This document shows, piece by piece, positions 20,598 to 29,844 of a stretch of 64,000 nt of DNA (positions are counted from its first letter, which is position 1; each line of letters starts with the position of its first letter). The notes below the pieces were generated by a model, which ran no database searches, had not been told where the DNA came from, and saw only the letters and a list, made by a program, of their open reading frames with translations. Position numbers and translations under genes: made by a program. Where the stretch lies: NCBI RefSeq assembly GCF_031085175.1, contig NZ_JAVHUY010000002.1, positions 186,001 to 250,000 of the forward strand, written 5' to 3'. Origin of the DNA: Phytohabitans maris. Lineage in GTDB: Bacteria > Actinomycetota > Actinomycetes > Mycobacteriales > Micromonosporaceae.

Positions 20598-20921
20598 GTG
20601 TCAACCGTGACCCCGGAGGAGTACGTCGAGGAGGTGCTGGCCCTCGTCGAGCGGATACCACCGGGGCGGGTGATGTCGTACGGGGCGATCGCCGACTACC
20701 TGGCTGACCGCTCCGGCCGCTCCTCCGCCCGCCTGGTCGGCTCGATCATGGCCCGGTACGGCGGCCCGGTCCCGTGGCACCGCGTAGTCAACAACGCCGG
20801 CCGCGTAGTCCCCGGCCACGAGCTCGAGGCCATGGCCCGACTGATCGCCGAAGCCACCCCCCTCCACAACGGCCGGGTGGACATGAAGCGCGCGGCTTGG
20901 TCCCCCACCCCACGCGGTTGA
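20598..20921 (+). CDS. alkyltransferase-like (ATL) DNA-repair protein
   Basis: A 107-residue homologue of the C-terminal domain of O6-alkylguanine-DNA alkyltransferase. Helix-turn-helix ARLVGSIMARYG and the active-site region PVPWHRVVNNAGR are present, but the reactive cysteine of PCHRV is replaced by tryptophan. By analogy with studied ATL proteins it should bind O6-alkylguanine, flip it and pass the lesion to nucleotide excision repair rather than remove the alkyl group. GTG starts at 20598 and 20607 are both possible. Its stop is the TGA of TGATC at the palindrome that follows. Confidence 0.9.
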   Translation: MSTVTPEEYVEEVLALVERIPPGRVMSYGAIADYLADRSGRSSARLVGSIMARYGGPVPWHRVVNNAGRVVPGHELEAMARLIAEATPLHNGRVDMKRAAWSPTPRG

Positions 20922-20981
20922 TCAGGGAGTTGGTGGGGAGACACGCCGCGCGCCACGCCCACCAAGTCCCTGATCAACCGC
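20914..20981. terminator. family 3 intergenic palindrome, copy 1
   Basis: A 24-bp stem with one mismatch (20914-20937 with 20958-20981) and a 20-base GC-rich loop. Core GTTGATCAGGGAGTTGGT. It lies between the convergent ATL and gamma-glutamyltransferase genes and contains the ATL stop codon. A second copy is at 35091. Probable bidirectional terminator. Confidence 0.85.
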
Positions 20982-20990
20982 TTGGGACGG

Positions 20991-22445
20991 CTAGGCAACC
21001 GCGCCTACGCCGCCGCGGCGGGGGTCGCCGGCGGCGCCCGCCAGGCCGACCGCGCTGACGCCGCCGAAGTAGTGGTTCTTGTCGGGCCAGCGGTTGACGT
21101 CGTAGCCGGCCTGGGTCAGAGCGGCCAGCTCGTCCTCGGGGTAGCCGAGCTCGGCGTGCACCGTGTCGTCCACCACGTGGAAACGCGGCCTCGCGATCGC
21201 GGCCGGCATGTCCAGGCCGTCGACCAGCACGCCGAGCAGGGTGTCGACCAGGGCGGTACGGATGCGTGAGGCGCCCGCGGAGCCGGCGGCGACCACCAGC
21301 GCACCGCTGCCGTCGACCACCACGAGCGGGCACATCATCGACTGCATGCGGCGCCCCGGCTCCAGGTCCGGCGTGATCAGTTCGCCCTCGCCGAGCATGG
21401 AGTTGAGGTTGATGCCGAGGCCGGGCAGCCACACGCCGGCGCCGATGCCCAGCGTGGTGGTGATCACACAGGCGTCGCCCTCGTGGTCGACCACCGAGAT
21501 GTTGGTGGTGTCGCCGAGCCGCTGGCGGCCCCAGGTGCGCAGCGCGCCGGCCACCGCCACCGCGCGCGAGGGGCGGGGCATCGCGGCCAGGTCGGCGGGG
21601 AGCGCGGCGAGCGTGTCGATGGTGCCGTTGAGGTCGTGCCGGGCGTACACGTGGGCACCGTTGACCAGTGCGTGCCCCACCTCCAGCTCCAGCACCCGGT
21701 ACGCGGCCAGGTCCTCCGGGCCGAGCGCGCCGCCGGCCGCCCGTACGGTGTCGACCATCAGGTGGCCGAGCCGGCCGGTGTAGAAGGTCGCCGGCCCCTC
21801 CTCGGCGAGGATGCCGAGCGCGCGGTCGAGCCCCGGGTGGTGCAGCAGCTCGCCGCCCTGGAGCAGTTCGCCGCCGGGCGCGTAGATGGCGGCGCCCTCG
21901 CCGGGCAGCAGCGCGGGCGCGACCGAGACCAGGGTTCGGGCCTGCGCGGCGGGGAGCACGACCCCGCTGCTGGCCAGCGTGATCGCCGGCTCCACGACCC
22001 GCTGCCAGGGCAGCCGGCCCCAGCGCCGGTGCACCTCGCCGCAGCCGGCCGGTACGCCGGGCACGCCGACGCTGGCGCCGCCGATCGAGTACGTCTGCGG
22101 CACGCCGCCGAAGACGACCTCGATCGGCACCATCGGCCCCGGGACGGTGTCTCCGTCGAGCCCTGGCACCGAGCAGAAGAAGTCCAGACACGTCACGGTC
22201 TGTGTCGAGGCGTCGTAATAGGTGGCGAAGCCGCCCCCGCCGATCCCGGTCAGGATGCTCTCGCTCGTCGCGGTGGCGAGCACGGCCGCCACCGCGGCGT
22301 CGGCCGCCGAGCCACCCGCGGCGAGGATGCGCAGCCCGACCTCGGCCGTGGCCGGGTGACCTGCGGCTACGCCAGCGGGCACGGGCATCGCCTCCGCTCG
22401 GGGCGGGGTGGCGACCGCAGTCGCCGTCGGGACACCAATACTCAC
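20991..22445 (-). CDS. gamma-glutamyltransferase
   Basis: N-terminal-nucleophile hydrolase of the gamma-glutamyltranspeptidase family, about 484 residues, made as one chain that self-cleaves. The processing site and nucleophile are in GDTTNISVVD (threonine), preceded by the large-subunit motif GHPATAEVGLRILAAGG and ESILTGIGGGG. The small-subunit glycine pair that forms the oxyanion hole is seen in VVVAAGSAGASR. It lacks a clear secretion signal, so an intracellular or non-classical enzyme acting on glutathione-like or gamma-glutamyl compounds is likely (actinomycetes use mycothiol). GTG 22445 is preferred over upstream starts but has no strong ribosome site. Confidence 0.85.
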   Translation of the reverse strand: MSIGVPTATAVATPPRAEAMPVPAGVAAGHPATAEVGLRILAAGGSAADAAVAAVLATATSESILTGIGGGGFATYYDASTQTVTCLDFFCSVPGLDGDTVPGPMVPIEVVFGGVPQTYSIGGASVGVPGVPAGCGEVHRRWGRLPWQRVVEPAITLASSGVVLPAAQARTLVSVAPALLPGEGAAIYAPGGELLQGGELLHHPGLDRALGILAEEGPATFYTGRLGHLMVDTVRAAGGALGPEDLAAYRVLELEVGHALVNGAHVYARHDLNGTIDTLAALPADLAAMPRPSRAVAVAGALRTWGRQRLGDTTNISVVDHEGDACVITTTLGIGAGVWLPGLGINLNSMLGEGELITPDLEPGRRMQSMMCPLVVVDGSGALVVAAGSAGASRIRTALVDTLLGVLVDGLDMPAAIARPRFHVVDDTVHAELGYPEDELAALTQAGYDVNRWPDKNHYFGGVSAVGLAGAAGDPRRGGVGAVA

Positions 22446-22584
22446 GCGCCGCAGCGTAGAACCATCTACCGCCGCGTGCGGGCCGATGGCTAACATCCCC
22501 GGCCATGAGCGAGCGCAGCGAGCGAATGATCAGGCTCAGCGCCGCTAGAGCCTCGTGGCCGCCCGCAGCGAAGCGAGGACGGCG

Positions 22585-23931
22585 ATGAGTGCCGGGCTGC
22601 CCCGGAGGGTGCACATCGGGTACGCGTCGGGGTCGCTGGCCACCGGCACTTTCGGGACGGTGCCGGGGCTGCTGTTACTTCCGTACCTCACCGACACGAT
22701 GGGGGTCGCGGCAGGGTTCGCCGGGCTCCTGGTGCTCGTTCCGAAGGCGTGGGATGTGCTCGTCAACCCCGTGGCCGGACGGATATCCGATAGGTGGGGC
22801 GGGCGGCGCCCGTACCTCCTGGGGGGTGGTTTTGCCCTCGCCCTGCTCTTCGCGGCGATCTTCGCCGCGCCGGCCGGGACCGGCGCTGGCGCCGCGGCCT
22901 ATGTCGCGGTGGCCTTCCTGGCGTCCGCGACGGCCTATGCCTTCTTCCAGGTGCCGTATGTGGCGATGCCCGCGGAGATCACCGACGGGTACGCCGAGCG
23001 GACCCGCCTGATGACCTGGCGGGTGGCGTTCCTGGCGCTGGCGATCCTGGTCTCCGGCGCGATCGCGCCGCTGGTGGTGAACGCCGGCGGCGACGGCATC
23101 CCGGGGCACCGGTGGATGGGGCTCTTCTGCGCCGCGCTGATCGTGCTCGGCGCGGTCGGCGCGTACGCGGGCACCCGTGGCGCCCCCACGAGCCCGGTGC
23201 GGGAGAGCGAGCCGAGCCTGCGCGCCCAGCTGCGGGTGGCGGCCGGCAATCGGCCGTTCCGGCTGCTGCTGGCCTGCTTCGTGGTCCAGGCGGCGGGGAT
23301 CGGCACGATGCTCGCCGGCGTGAAGTACTTCGCCGACCACGTGATCGAACGGCCGGACGACGGCCCGACCGTGCTCTTCGCCTGCTTCGTGGGGCCGGCG
23401 CTGCTGGTGATGCCGGTGTGGCGGCGGGTGGGCGCGCGGGCCGGCAAGCCGCGCGCGTTCGGGTGGGCCTCGCTGATCTTCTCCGCCGCCGCGCTCGCGC
23501 TGGTGGCCGCGCCCGCGCTGCCACCCATCGCCGTCTACCTGCTGGTGGCCGCGATCGGCTGCGGCTACGCCGGCGAGCAGGTCTTCGCACTCTCCATGCT
23601 GCCGGACTGCATCGCCTACGACACCGCACGCACCGGCCGCCGGCAAGCCGGCGTCTTCACCGGCCTCTGGACGGCCGGGGAGACACTCGGCCTCGCGCTC
23701 GGACCCGGGATCTACGCGGTGGTCCTGCAAATCTTCGGGTACGTCTCGTCGGCGAGCGGCGAAGCGGCGGCGCAGGACGGCACGGCGCGGCTGGGCGTGC
23801 TGCTCGGCTTCACGGTGCTCCCCGCCGTGGTGGTGGGGGCGGCGCTGCTCCTCATGCGCGGATACGACCTGACCGAGGAGCGTCTGTACGGTGATCGGCA
23901 TGTCGTTGCCGAAGGACGGCCTGCCGGCTGA
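22585..23931 (+). CDS. GPH-family (MelB-like) MFS symporter
   Basis: A 448-residue twelve-helix transporter of the glycoside-pentoside-hexuronide:cation symporter family. Loop motif RISDRWGGRRPYLLGG after helix 2, FFQVPYVAMPAEIT after helix 4 and SMLPDCIAYDTARTGRRQAG in the second half are family features. ATG 22585 follows GAGGACGGCG. The last 41 bases overlap the start of the PLP decarboxylase gene, so transporter and enzyme are co-translated; the natural guess is uptake of the decarboxylase substrate or of a related polar compound. Confidence 0.85.
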   Translation: MSAGLPRRVHIGYASGSLATGTFGTVPGLLLLPYLTDTMGVAAGFAGLLVLVPKAWDVLVNPVAGRISDRWGGRRPYLLGGGFALALLFAAIFAAPAGTGAGAAAYVAVAFLASATAYAFFQVPYVAMPAEITDGYAERTRLMTWRVAFLALAILVSGAIAPLVVNAGGDGIPGHRWMGLFCAALIVLGAVGAYAGTRGAPTSPVRESEPSLRAQLRVAAGNRPFRLLLACFVVQAAGIGTMLAGVKYFADHVIERPDDGPTVLFACFVGPALLVMPVWRRVGARAGKPRAFGWASLIFSAAALALVAAPALPPIAVYLLVAAIGCGYAGEQVFALSMLPDCIAYDTARTGRRQAGVFTGLWTAGETLGLALGPGIYAVVLQIFGYVSSASGEAAAQDGTARLGVLLGFTVLPAVVVGAALLLMRGYDLTEERLYGDRHVVAEGRPAG

Positions 23932-25294
23932 GCAGGTGCTCGACGAGATCCGGGCCTTGCGGGCGGCCGACCGCCCGACGCACGGCGGGCGCCTCTTCGC
24001 GTACGTCTACGACCCGGGACTCGACGGCCTCGACGAGCTGGCCATGTCGGCGTACGCCCTCGCCGCGCACGTCAACGGCCTCGACCCGACCGCGTTCCCG
24101 TCCCTGCTGGCGATGGAGAACACGCTGGTCGGCGCCGCGGCCACGCTGCTGGGCGGCGGCCCGGACACGGTCGGAAACGTGACCAGCGGCGGCACCGAGT
24201 CGCTGATGCTGGCGGTGAAGGCGGCCCGCGACGGCGCACCGGGAGTCGAGCGGCCGCGCATGGTGGTGCCGGTGACCGGGCACGCCGCGTTCACGAAGGC
24301 GGCGCACTACCTCGGCGTGGCGCTCGACCTCGTACCCGCTTCGCCATCCACATTGCGCCCGGCGGCCGAGGACGTCGCGGCGGCGATCGGGCCGGACACG
24401 GTGCTGGTCGCCTGCTCCGCGCCGGCGTACGCGCACGGCGTCGTGGACCCGGTGGCGGAGATCGCGGCCGTGGCGTCGGCGGCCGGCGTACGGTGCCACG
24501 TGGACGCCTGCTTCGGCGGCTGGACCCTCCCCTACCTGCGGCGGCTCGGTGTGGACGTACCGCCGTTCGACCTCTCGGTGCCCGGGGTCACGTCGATCTC
24601 GGTCGACCTGCACAAGTACGCGTACACGCCGAAGGGTGTGTCGGTGCTGCTGCACCGGGACGCCGAGCTGCGCCGGCCGCAGTACTTCGCGTACGCCGGG
24701 TGGCCCGGCTACACGATGGTCAACCCGGTGATCTCGTCCACCCGCTCGGGCGGCCCGATCGCCGCCGCGTACGCGGTGCTGCGCCACATCGGCGACAGCG
24801 GCTACCTCGCGCTCGCGTCCCGCACGCTGGAGGCGGTACGTTCGCTGGCTCTCGCCGTCTCCGGCGTGGAGGGACTGCGGCTGCTCGCACCACTGGAGTC
24901 CACGGTGGTCTGCTTCACCGCCGACTCGTTCGACGTCTTCGTGCTGGCCGACGAGCTCGCCGCGCGGGGGTGGCACACCCAGCCCCAGTTCGCGTACGGC
25001 GAGCTGCCGGCCAGCATCCACCTGAGCGTGACCGCCTCGGTGGCACCCCGGGTCGCCGAGTTCGGCCCCGACCTGGCGGCGGCGGCCCAGGCGGCGCGGG
25101 CGGCCGGTCCGGTGTCGCTGCCCTCCGTTTCGCTGGACACGCCACTGCCCGAGCTACTGGCCGCGCTCGGCTTCGGCGCCGGGCTGCCGGACCGCATGGC
25201 CCCGGTGAACGCGCTGCTCAACGCGGCCCCGCCGGAGGTACGCGAGGCGCTGCTGGTCGACTTCCTCGGCCACCTGCAGCGTCCCGCGCTCTGA
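23891..25294 (+). CDS. PLP-dependent decarboxylase / sphingosine-1-phosphate lyase-like
   Basis: A 467-residue fold-type I PLP enzyme of the group II decarboxylase family. It has NVTSGGTESLMLAVKAARD, the aspartate of HVDACFGGW, and the PLP lysine in SVDLHKYAYTPKGVSVLL; the Lys-Tyr and TPKG context resembles sphingosine-1-phosphate lyase and archaeal tyrosine/aspartate decarboxylases more than bacterial glutamate decarboxylase. Start GTG 23891 has GAGGAG ten bases upstream; ATG 23900 is the alternative. It overlaps the transporter gene. Substrate unknown. Confidence 0.82.
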   Translation: MIGMSLPKDGLPAEQVLDEIRALRAADRPTHGGRLFAYVYDPGLDGLDELAMSAYALAAHVNGLDPTAFPSLLAMENTLVGAAATLLGGGPDTVGNVTSGGTESLMLAVKAARDGAPGVERPRMVVPVTGHAAFTKAAHYLGVALDLVPASPSTLRPAAEDVAAAIGPDTVLVACSAPAYAHGVVDPVAEIAAVASAAGVRCHVDACFGGWTLPYLRRLGVDVPPFDLSVPGVTSISVDLHKYAYTPKGVSVLLHRDAELRRPQYFAYAGWPGYTMVNPVISSTRSGGPIAAAYAVLRHIGDSGYLALASRTLEAVRSLALAVSGVEGLRLLAPLESTVVCFTADSFDVFVLADELAARGWHTQPQFAYGELPASIHLSVTASVAPRVAEFGPDLAAAAQAARAAGPVSLPSVSLDTPLPELLAALGFGAGLPDRMAPVNALLNAAPPEVREALLVDFLGHLQRPAL

Positions 25295-25333
25295 GCCCAG
25301 CGCAGGTCGCGCGGGCTGTGGTTGACTTGTGTC

Positions 25334-26086
25334 GTGCAGTTGCCAGGAGTGCTCGGCGAGCCGATCCGCTTCGTGCTCAACTGGGGTCGGCGCTACTCGC
25401 TGTGGGTCTTCAACTTCGGCCTGGCCTGCTGCGCCATCGAGTTCATCGCGACCAGCATGGGCCGGCACGACTTCATCCGGCTCGGTGTGATCCCGTTCGC
25501 GCACGGCCCCCGCCAAGCCGACCTCATGGTGGTCTCCGGCACGGTCACCGACAAGATGGCACCGGCGATCAAGCGCCTCTACGACCAGATGCCCGAGCCC
25601 AAGTACGTGATCTCCTTCGGCGCCTGCTCCAACTGCGGCGGCCCGTACTGGGACTCCTACTCGGTCACCAAGGGCGTCGACCAGATCATCCCCGTCGACG
25701 TGTACGTGCCCGGCTGCCCACCCCGCCCCGAGGCGCTGCTGCACGGCATCCTCCGCCTCCAGGAAAAGATCGCCGGCGAGCAGTCCGGCATCGGCGGCGT
25801 GGCCCGGCCGGACCCGCTCGCCGCCCCGGAGGCCGAGGCGCTGACCGCACCCCTGGTCACGGCGCCGCCGTCAGAGCACCGGGTGGTCGTACCCGACAAC
25901 ATCGACTGGCACCGCGGCGTCGCGGCGCCACAGCCTCCCCCGCTCCGCCCCGACGGCCGCCTGCCGGTCCACGAGATCACCGGCGACCGCGCCGGGGCGG
26001 GCGCCCCGTTCGGCGACGACCGCGAGTTGCCCCTGCCGCCGGACAAGCTCGACTACCAGCACCCCCACCCCGAAGACCGCGACTGA
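25334..26086 (+). CDS. nuoB: NADH-quinone oxidoreductase subunit B, stand-alone, extended tail
   Basis: Complex I subunit that carries cluster N2 and passes electrons to quinone. All four ligands are present: the CC pair in LACCAIEF, the cysteine in [11 protein letters not shown] and that in [12 protein letters not shown]. Residues 1-150 match the family; about 100 further residues are a Pro/Ala/Asp-rich tail (ending HPHPEDRD) not seen in most NuoB. GTG 25334 is the most likely start; no ribosome site is evident. It lies 14 kb from the rest of the nuo genes, on the other strand, behind the decarboxylase with a 39-base gap. Confidence 0.92.
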   Translation: MQLPGVLGEPIRFVLNWGRRYSLWVFNFGLACCAIEFIATSMGRHDFIRLGVIPFAHGPRQADLMVVSGTVTDKMAPAIKRLYDQMPEPKYVISFGACSNCGGPYWDSYSVTKGVDQIIPVDVYVPGCPPRPEALLHGILRLQEKIAGEQSGIGGVARPDPLAAPEAEALTAPLVTAPPSEHRVVVPDNIDWHRGVAAPQPPPLRPDGRLPVHEITGDRAGAGAPFGDDRELPLPPDKLDYQHPHPEDRD

Positions 26087-26581
26087 CTCCCTCCCGCCGA
26101 CGATCTATTTCAGACTTTGGGCTACCGCGATGTTCGCCGTGGTCTGGACCGTTGCGCGGGGGTCCCCGGGGAAACGTGGAGCGTTTCTTGGGGTGCGTTC
26201 CCGCGGCCTCACCCTCCGCTCCTGGTCACGGTCACCCCGCCTGCCGCGCCGCCGGAACCGCTCCGGCCGCGTGCGCGGCCCGCGCTGGGGCGGTCGATGC
26301 GCACGCGAAGCTACCGAGCTACCCCGTCCATGCGTCCGGCCCCGACCCGGAGGACCGGGCCTTGATCGACATCGACCCCGGCTGGCCTCTGAGTAGATCG
26401 TGGTACTCAGGTGCCCCTCCAGGGGCCTCCGAGTACCACGATCTGCACCTCCAGCCGACATCAGAGCGCCGATCAAGGGACAGCGGCCACCATTGATCAA
26501 GGGCCTGGGGTTACCGGTGTGCCCTCTTCACGCCCAGCGTGATCAACACCAGTTGTGAAGACTCAAATCTTGAAGATTCTC
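26087..26581. repeat. non-coding gap with composite repeat, copy 1
   Basis: No credible gene in these 495 bases between convergent nuoB and 26582-27391. It holds a conserved 36-bp block at 26121-26156 (GCTACCGCGATGTTCGCC ... GGACCGTTGCG) and a family 2 palindrome at 26395-26444: a 24-bp stem with about three mismatches around a CC loop, core AGATCGTGGTACTCAGG. After it come two GATCAAGGG words (26472 and 26497). The same block and palindrome recur at 49468-49616 and, with the block inverted, at 57508-57741. The palindrome probably ends transcription from both sides. Confidence 0.8.
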
Positions 26582-27391
26582 TCAGCGGATGGCGCGGATG
26601 GCGGCGAGCGTGGTGTGGACGTCGAAGGCCGAGCCGTCGTCGCTGGGCCAGCCGCCGTCGCTGCGCTGGGTCTCGGCCAGCCGGCGGCGGGCGGCGGTCA
26701 GCAGCCACTCGTCCACCGCGATCCCGACGCGGCGCAGGGTCGACGCCATCGACGCCACGTCGGCGGGGCTCATCTGGCCCAGCCGGTCGCCGAGCATGAT
26801 CTGGATGCGGGCGGACTCGTAGAACATGTCCTGCCGGTGCAGCACCGCGGCGCTCAGCCACGCGCTCGCCAGGAACGACTTCCACGAGCCGTCCGCGCCG
26901 ATGTGCGCGGCGATCGCCTGGGCTGCCGGTCTGAGCAGGGCGCCGTACTGGCCGCCGCCCCAGCCGGCGTCCAGATCGGAGACGGTGAGCCAGAAGGCGG
27001 CGTTCGCGGTCAGATAGAGCCTGGCCTCGGGGTCGCCGGGCGTGGCCCACGACGGTGCCTCGCCGGCCAGCGAGTCGTCTTCCTCCCACATGCTGTTGTG
27101 CTGGCGGCCGGCGAGCCAGTCCAACCCGCGGCGGGCCGCCGGGCGGCCGAGCGCGCCGAGGTCGTCAAGCTCGGCCAGCCGGAAGCAGGTGGCGTCGACC
27201 GACGCCACCTCGGCGCCCCACGTGGCCGGCCAACCGCCGTCGGGCGCCTGGCCGATCTCCGCGGTGGCGAGGATGTCTTCGGTCGGGATGGCACCGGTGC
27301 GCAGGTACGACAGACGGGCGCGATCCACGGCGTCCCCGTGGGCCACCACGAACCCGATCGCGCCGTCCATGTCGACCACGGGCGAAACCAT
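26582..27391 (-). CDS. prenyltransferase/squalene-oxidase-repeat protein
   Basis: A 269-residue all-alpha protein with several QW-like repeats: GQAPDGGWPATWG near residue 50, GADGSWKSFLASAW near 175 and QRSDGGWPSDDGSAFDVH near 248. These are the alpha/alpha-barrel repeats of terpene cyclases and protein prenyltransferases. The catalytic DxDD motif of squalene-hopene cyclase is not seen and the protein is less than half the length of a cyclase, so it is probably a binding or regulatory relative. It follows moeZ on the same strand by 49 bases, a neighbourhood I recall as common in actinomycetes. Confidence 0.78.
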   Translation of the reverse strand: MVSPVVDMDGAIGFVVAHGDAVDRARLSYLRTGAIPTEDILATAEIGQAPDGGWPATWGAEVASVDATCFRLAELDDLGALGRPAARRGLDWLAGRQHNSMWEEDDSLAGEAPSWATPGDPEARLYLTANAAFWLTVSDLDAGWGGGQYGALLRPAAQAIAAHIGADGSWKSFLASAWLSAAVLHRQDMFYESARIQIMLGDRLGQMSPADVASMASTLRRVGIAVDEWLLTAARRRLAETQRSDGGWPSDDGSAFDVHTTLAAIRAIR

Positions 27392-27440
27392 ACCGGCGGG
27401 CTTGGGGTCACGCCTCGGTAGGACAGCCCCGAAGACCAGG

Positions 27441-28622
27441 TCAGTAGGCCGGTAGCGAAGGGTCGACCTGCTTGATCCAGGAGAGCACGCCGCCCTGTAC
27501 GTGCACCGCGTCCTTGAAGCCCGCCGCCTTGAGCGCGGCCAACGCCTCGGCCGACCGGACACCCGACTTGCAGTGCAGCACGATCTGCTGGTCCTGCGGG
27601 AAGCGGGACAGCGCCTCGCCGGAGAGGATGTCGCCCTTAGGGATCAGCGTGGCGCCGGGGATGCGCACGATCTGGTACTCGGCGGGCTCACGGACGTCGA
27701 CCAGGAAGAGGTCCTTGCCGGAGTCCTGCCAGTCCTTGAGCTCGCGGGCCGTGATCGTGGAGTCGACCGCCGCCTCCTGGGCCTCGACCGACACCGCGCC
27801 GCAGAAGTCCTCGTAGTCTTCCAGCAGGTCGGTGACCGTCGGGTTGTCGCCGCAGAGCGCGCAGTTGGGGTCCTTGCGGACCTTGATCTTCCGGTACGAC
27901 ATCTCCAGCGCGTCGTAGACCATCAGGCCGCCCACCAGCGGGTCGCCGACGCCGGTCAGCACCTTGATCGCCTCGGTGACCTGGATGGAGCCGATCGACG
28001 CGCAGAGCACGCCGAGCACGCCGCCCTCGGCGCAGGAGGGGACCATGCCGGGCGGCGGGGGCTCCGGGTAGAGGCAGCGGTAGCAGGGGCCGTGCTCGGC
28101 CCAGAAGACCGACGCCTGGCCGTCGAAGCGGTAGATCGAACCCCACACGTACGGCTTGCCGAGCAGCACGGCCGCGTCGTTGACCATGTAGCGGGTGGCG
28201 AAGTTGTCGGTGCCGTCGACGATCAGGTCGTACTGCGAGAAGATCTCCCGCACGTTGTCCCGGTCGAGCGACGTGTTGTGGATGACCACGTTGACGTACG
28301 GGTTGATCTCGCGGACCGACTCGGCCGCCGACTCCGCCTTCGGGCGGCCGACGTCCGACTGGCCGTGGATGATCTGGCGCTGCAGGTTGGACTCGTCGAC
28401 CGTGTCGAAGTCGATGATGCCGAGCGTGCCCACGCCAGCGGCCGCCAGGTACATCAGGGCGGGCGAACCGAGGCCACCGGCGCCCACACAGAGCACTTTC
28501 GCGTTCTTCAGTCGCTTTTGCCCGTCCATCGCGACGTCCGGGATGATCAGGTGGCGAGAATAGCGGCGGATCTCGTCGACGGACAGCTCGGCGGCGGGCT
28601 CGACGAGCGGGGGCAGCGACAC
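27441..28622 (-). CDS. moeZ: adenylyltransferase/sulfurtransferase MoeZ
   Basis: E1-like enzyme that adenylates and thiolates small sulfur-carrier proteins (MoaD-, CysO- and ThiS-like), 393 residues. The ThiF/MoeB domain has VLCVGAGGLGSPALMYLAAAG and DNFATRYMVNDAAV, with zinc cysteines CYRC and CALC. The C-terminal rhodanese domain has LFLVDVREPAEY and the sulfur-carrying cysteine in LHCKSGVRSAEAL. GTG 28622 has GGGGAG seven bases ahead. It serves molybdopterin, cysteine, thiamine or thio-natural-product sulfur supply. In M. tuberculosis the equivalent gene is followed by the same neighbours. Confidence 0.95.
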   Translation of the reverse strand: MSLPPLVEPAAELSVDEIRRYSRHLIIPDVAMDGQKRLKNAKVLCVGAGGLGSPALMYLAAAGVGTLGIIDFDTVDESNLQRQIIHGQSDVGRPKAESAAESVREINPYVNVVIHNTSLDRDNVREIFSQYDLIVDGTDNFATRYMVNDAAVLLGKPYVWGSIYRFDGQASVFWAEHGPCYRCLYPEPPPPGMVPSCAEGGVLGVLCASIGSIQVTEAIKVLTGVGDPLVGGLMVYDALEMSYRKIKVRKDPNCALCGDNPTVTDLLEDYEDFCGAVSVEAQEAAVDSTITARELKDWQDSGKDLFLVDVREPAEYQIVRIPGATLIPKGDILSGEALSRFPQDQQIVLHCKSGVRSAEALAALKAAGFKDAVHVQGGVLSWIKQVDPSLPAY

Positions 28623-28763
28623 GGTGGACTCCCCGGAGGCTAAGAGAGAGCGCTAACCGCACCATTGTTGCTCGCTGGTGACGGGACGGGGCAATGACGT
28701 GGCACACGGCCCACAACGCGGGATCAGGGAATGTCCGGGCCCTCAGGGCAGCGCCGCGCCCGC

Positions 28764-29759
28764 TTAGGGCATCGCCGGGCCCGAATATCTGCGGCCGGCC
28801 AAGTACGGCCACGCGTACGCCAGGCAGCCCTTGAGCCCGAGCGTCTGCTGCTGCATCACCGGAGCGGGCGCGCCGGGCGCCGGGCAGCCCTCGTGGCCGT
28901 GGCCGAGCTGGTGCCCGACCTCGTGGTTGATCGCGTACGCCCGGTAGGTCGAGACCGGTGCCCCGTAGTCGGGTACCGCGTTGAGCCAGCGGCCGAGGTT
29001 GATGACGACCTGGCCGGGGAGGCGGCACGAGGTGTACCGCTCGGTGGCCAGTCCACCCCGCGCGCACATCCGCTCCGAGGTGGCCGGCGTGGCCAGGTAG
29101 ATCGTGAACTCGGCGGTCGCGCCCTTGGGCACCCGCTGGAGCCGGAAGCTCTTGGCCGCCACCCAGCTGCGCGGGTCGCCGAGGATCGCGTCCACCTCGG
29201 CCGCGAACATGGTGCCGTCCTGCCCGCTCCCGTCCTCGACCGCGACCCGGAAGCGGCGCAGCGTGCCGGCCGTGCCGAGCACCCGCCCACCCTTCGAGAC
29301 CTCGGCGAACGACCCTTTGCCCCGCTCCGGTACCGCCACCGCGGCCACCGGTTGCGATGCCACCGGGGACGGCGACGCGGCCTGGGTGGGCGAGGGCGCG
29401 GGCGACGAGGGAACGGCCGACGGGGTCGGCGGCAGCGACGGGGACCCGGCTGGGGCCGGGACCGGGGAGAGCGACGGCGGGTGCGCGGCCGGCGCGGACG
29501 TCGCCAGGGTGGGAGACGCGTCCGGCGCCGCCGCGGGGACGAGCGCGGGCTGGTAGCGGACCGCGTCGACCACGACCAGGCCGGTGCCGGCGAGCAGGAG
29601 GACAAGCAGGGCGGTACGCCGCCGCCGGTGCCACATCCGCTCCTCCGCGGCGGTCCGCCCCGCGGCCGCCTCGGCCTCCGGCCGCCCGCGGCGAGGCGTG
29701 GAGGTACGCGAGGCGCGTGCCGCTGGCGGAACGGGGGCACGAGGTACGCGCGTCGTCAT
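28764..29759 (-). CDS. DUF3152 membrane-anchored zinc-peptidase-like protein, copy 1
   Basis: A 331-residue protein: cytoplasmic basic N-terminus, one membrane helix (about residues 48-66), a long Pro/Ser/Ala linker, then an extracellular DUF3152 domain with the extended zinc motif NHEVGHQLGHGHEGCP (HExxHxxGxxH). Conserved YTSCRLPGQVVINLGRW and QQQTLGLKGC flank it, and four cysteines could form disulfides. It is therefore a likely secreted metallopeptidase of the metzincin type; substrate unknown. ATG 29759 is preferred. It lies between moeZ and a second DUF3152 gene, mirroring the Rv3206c-Rv3207c arrangement. Confidence 0.88.
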   Translation of the reverse strand: MTTRVPRAPVPPAARASRTSTPRRGRPEAEAAAGRTAAEERMWHRRRRTALLVLLLAGTGLVVVDAVRYQPALVPAAAPDASPTLATSAPAAHPPSLSPVPAPAGSPSLPPTPSAVPSSPAPSPTQAASPSPVASQPVAAVAVPERGKGSFAEVSKGGRVLGTAGTLRRFRVAVEDGSGQDGTMFAAEVDAILGDPRSWVAAKSFRLQRVPKGATAEFTIYLATPATSERMCARGGLATERYTSCRLPGQVVINLGRWLNAVPDYGAPVSTYRAYAINHEVGHQLGHGHEGCPAPGAPAPVMQQQTLGLKGCLAYAWPYLAGRRYSGPAMP

Positions 29760-29844
29760 GGTCCACTCAGCGTGCCAGTGCTCATGCAAAGAGCTATCAA
29801 GGCACGCCGGCTTGTCCAGATTTATGCCGCCATTTCCCGGAAGG

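Noticed and set aside
22505-22588. 27-residue leader peptide ending in an ATGA overlap with the GPH transporter
   Set aside because: No ribosome site, and the sequence consists of the repetitive word GAGCGAGCGCAGCGAGCG, so the frame is probably fortuitous.
11939-27391. Natural-product cluster suggested by the 2-oxoglutarate oxygenase, MFS pumps and terpene-cyclase-like repeats
   Set aside because: No polyketide, peptide-synthetase, terpene-synthase or RiPP core gene is present and the genes are scattered among housekeeping functions.
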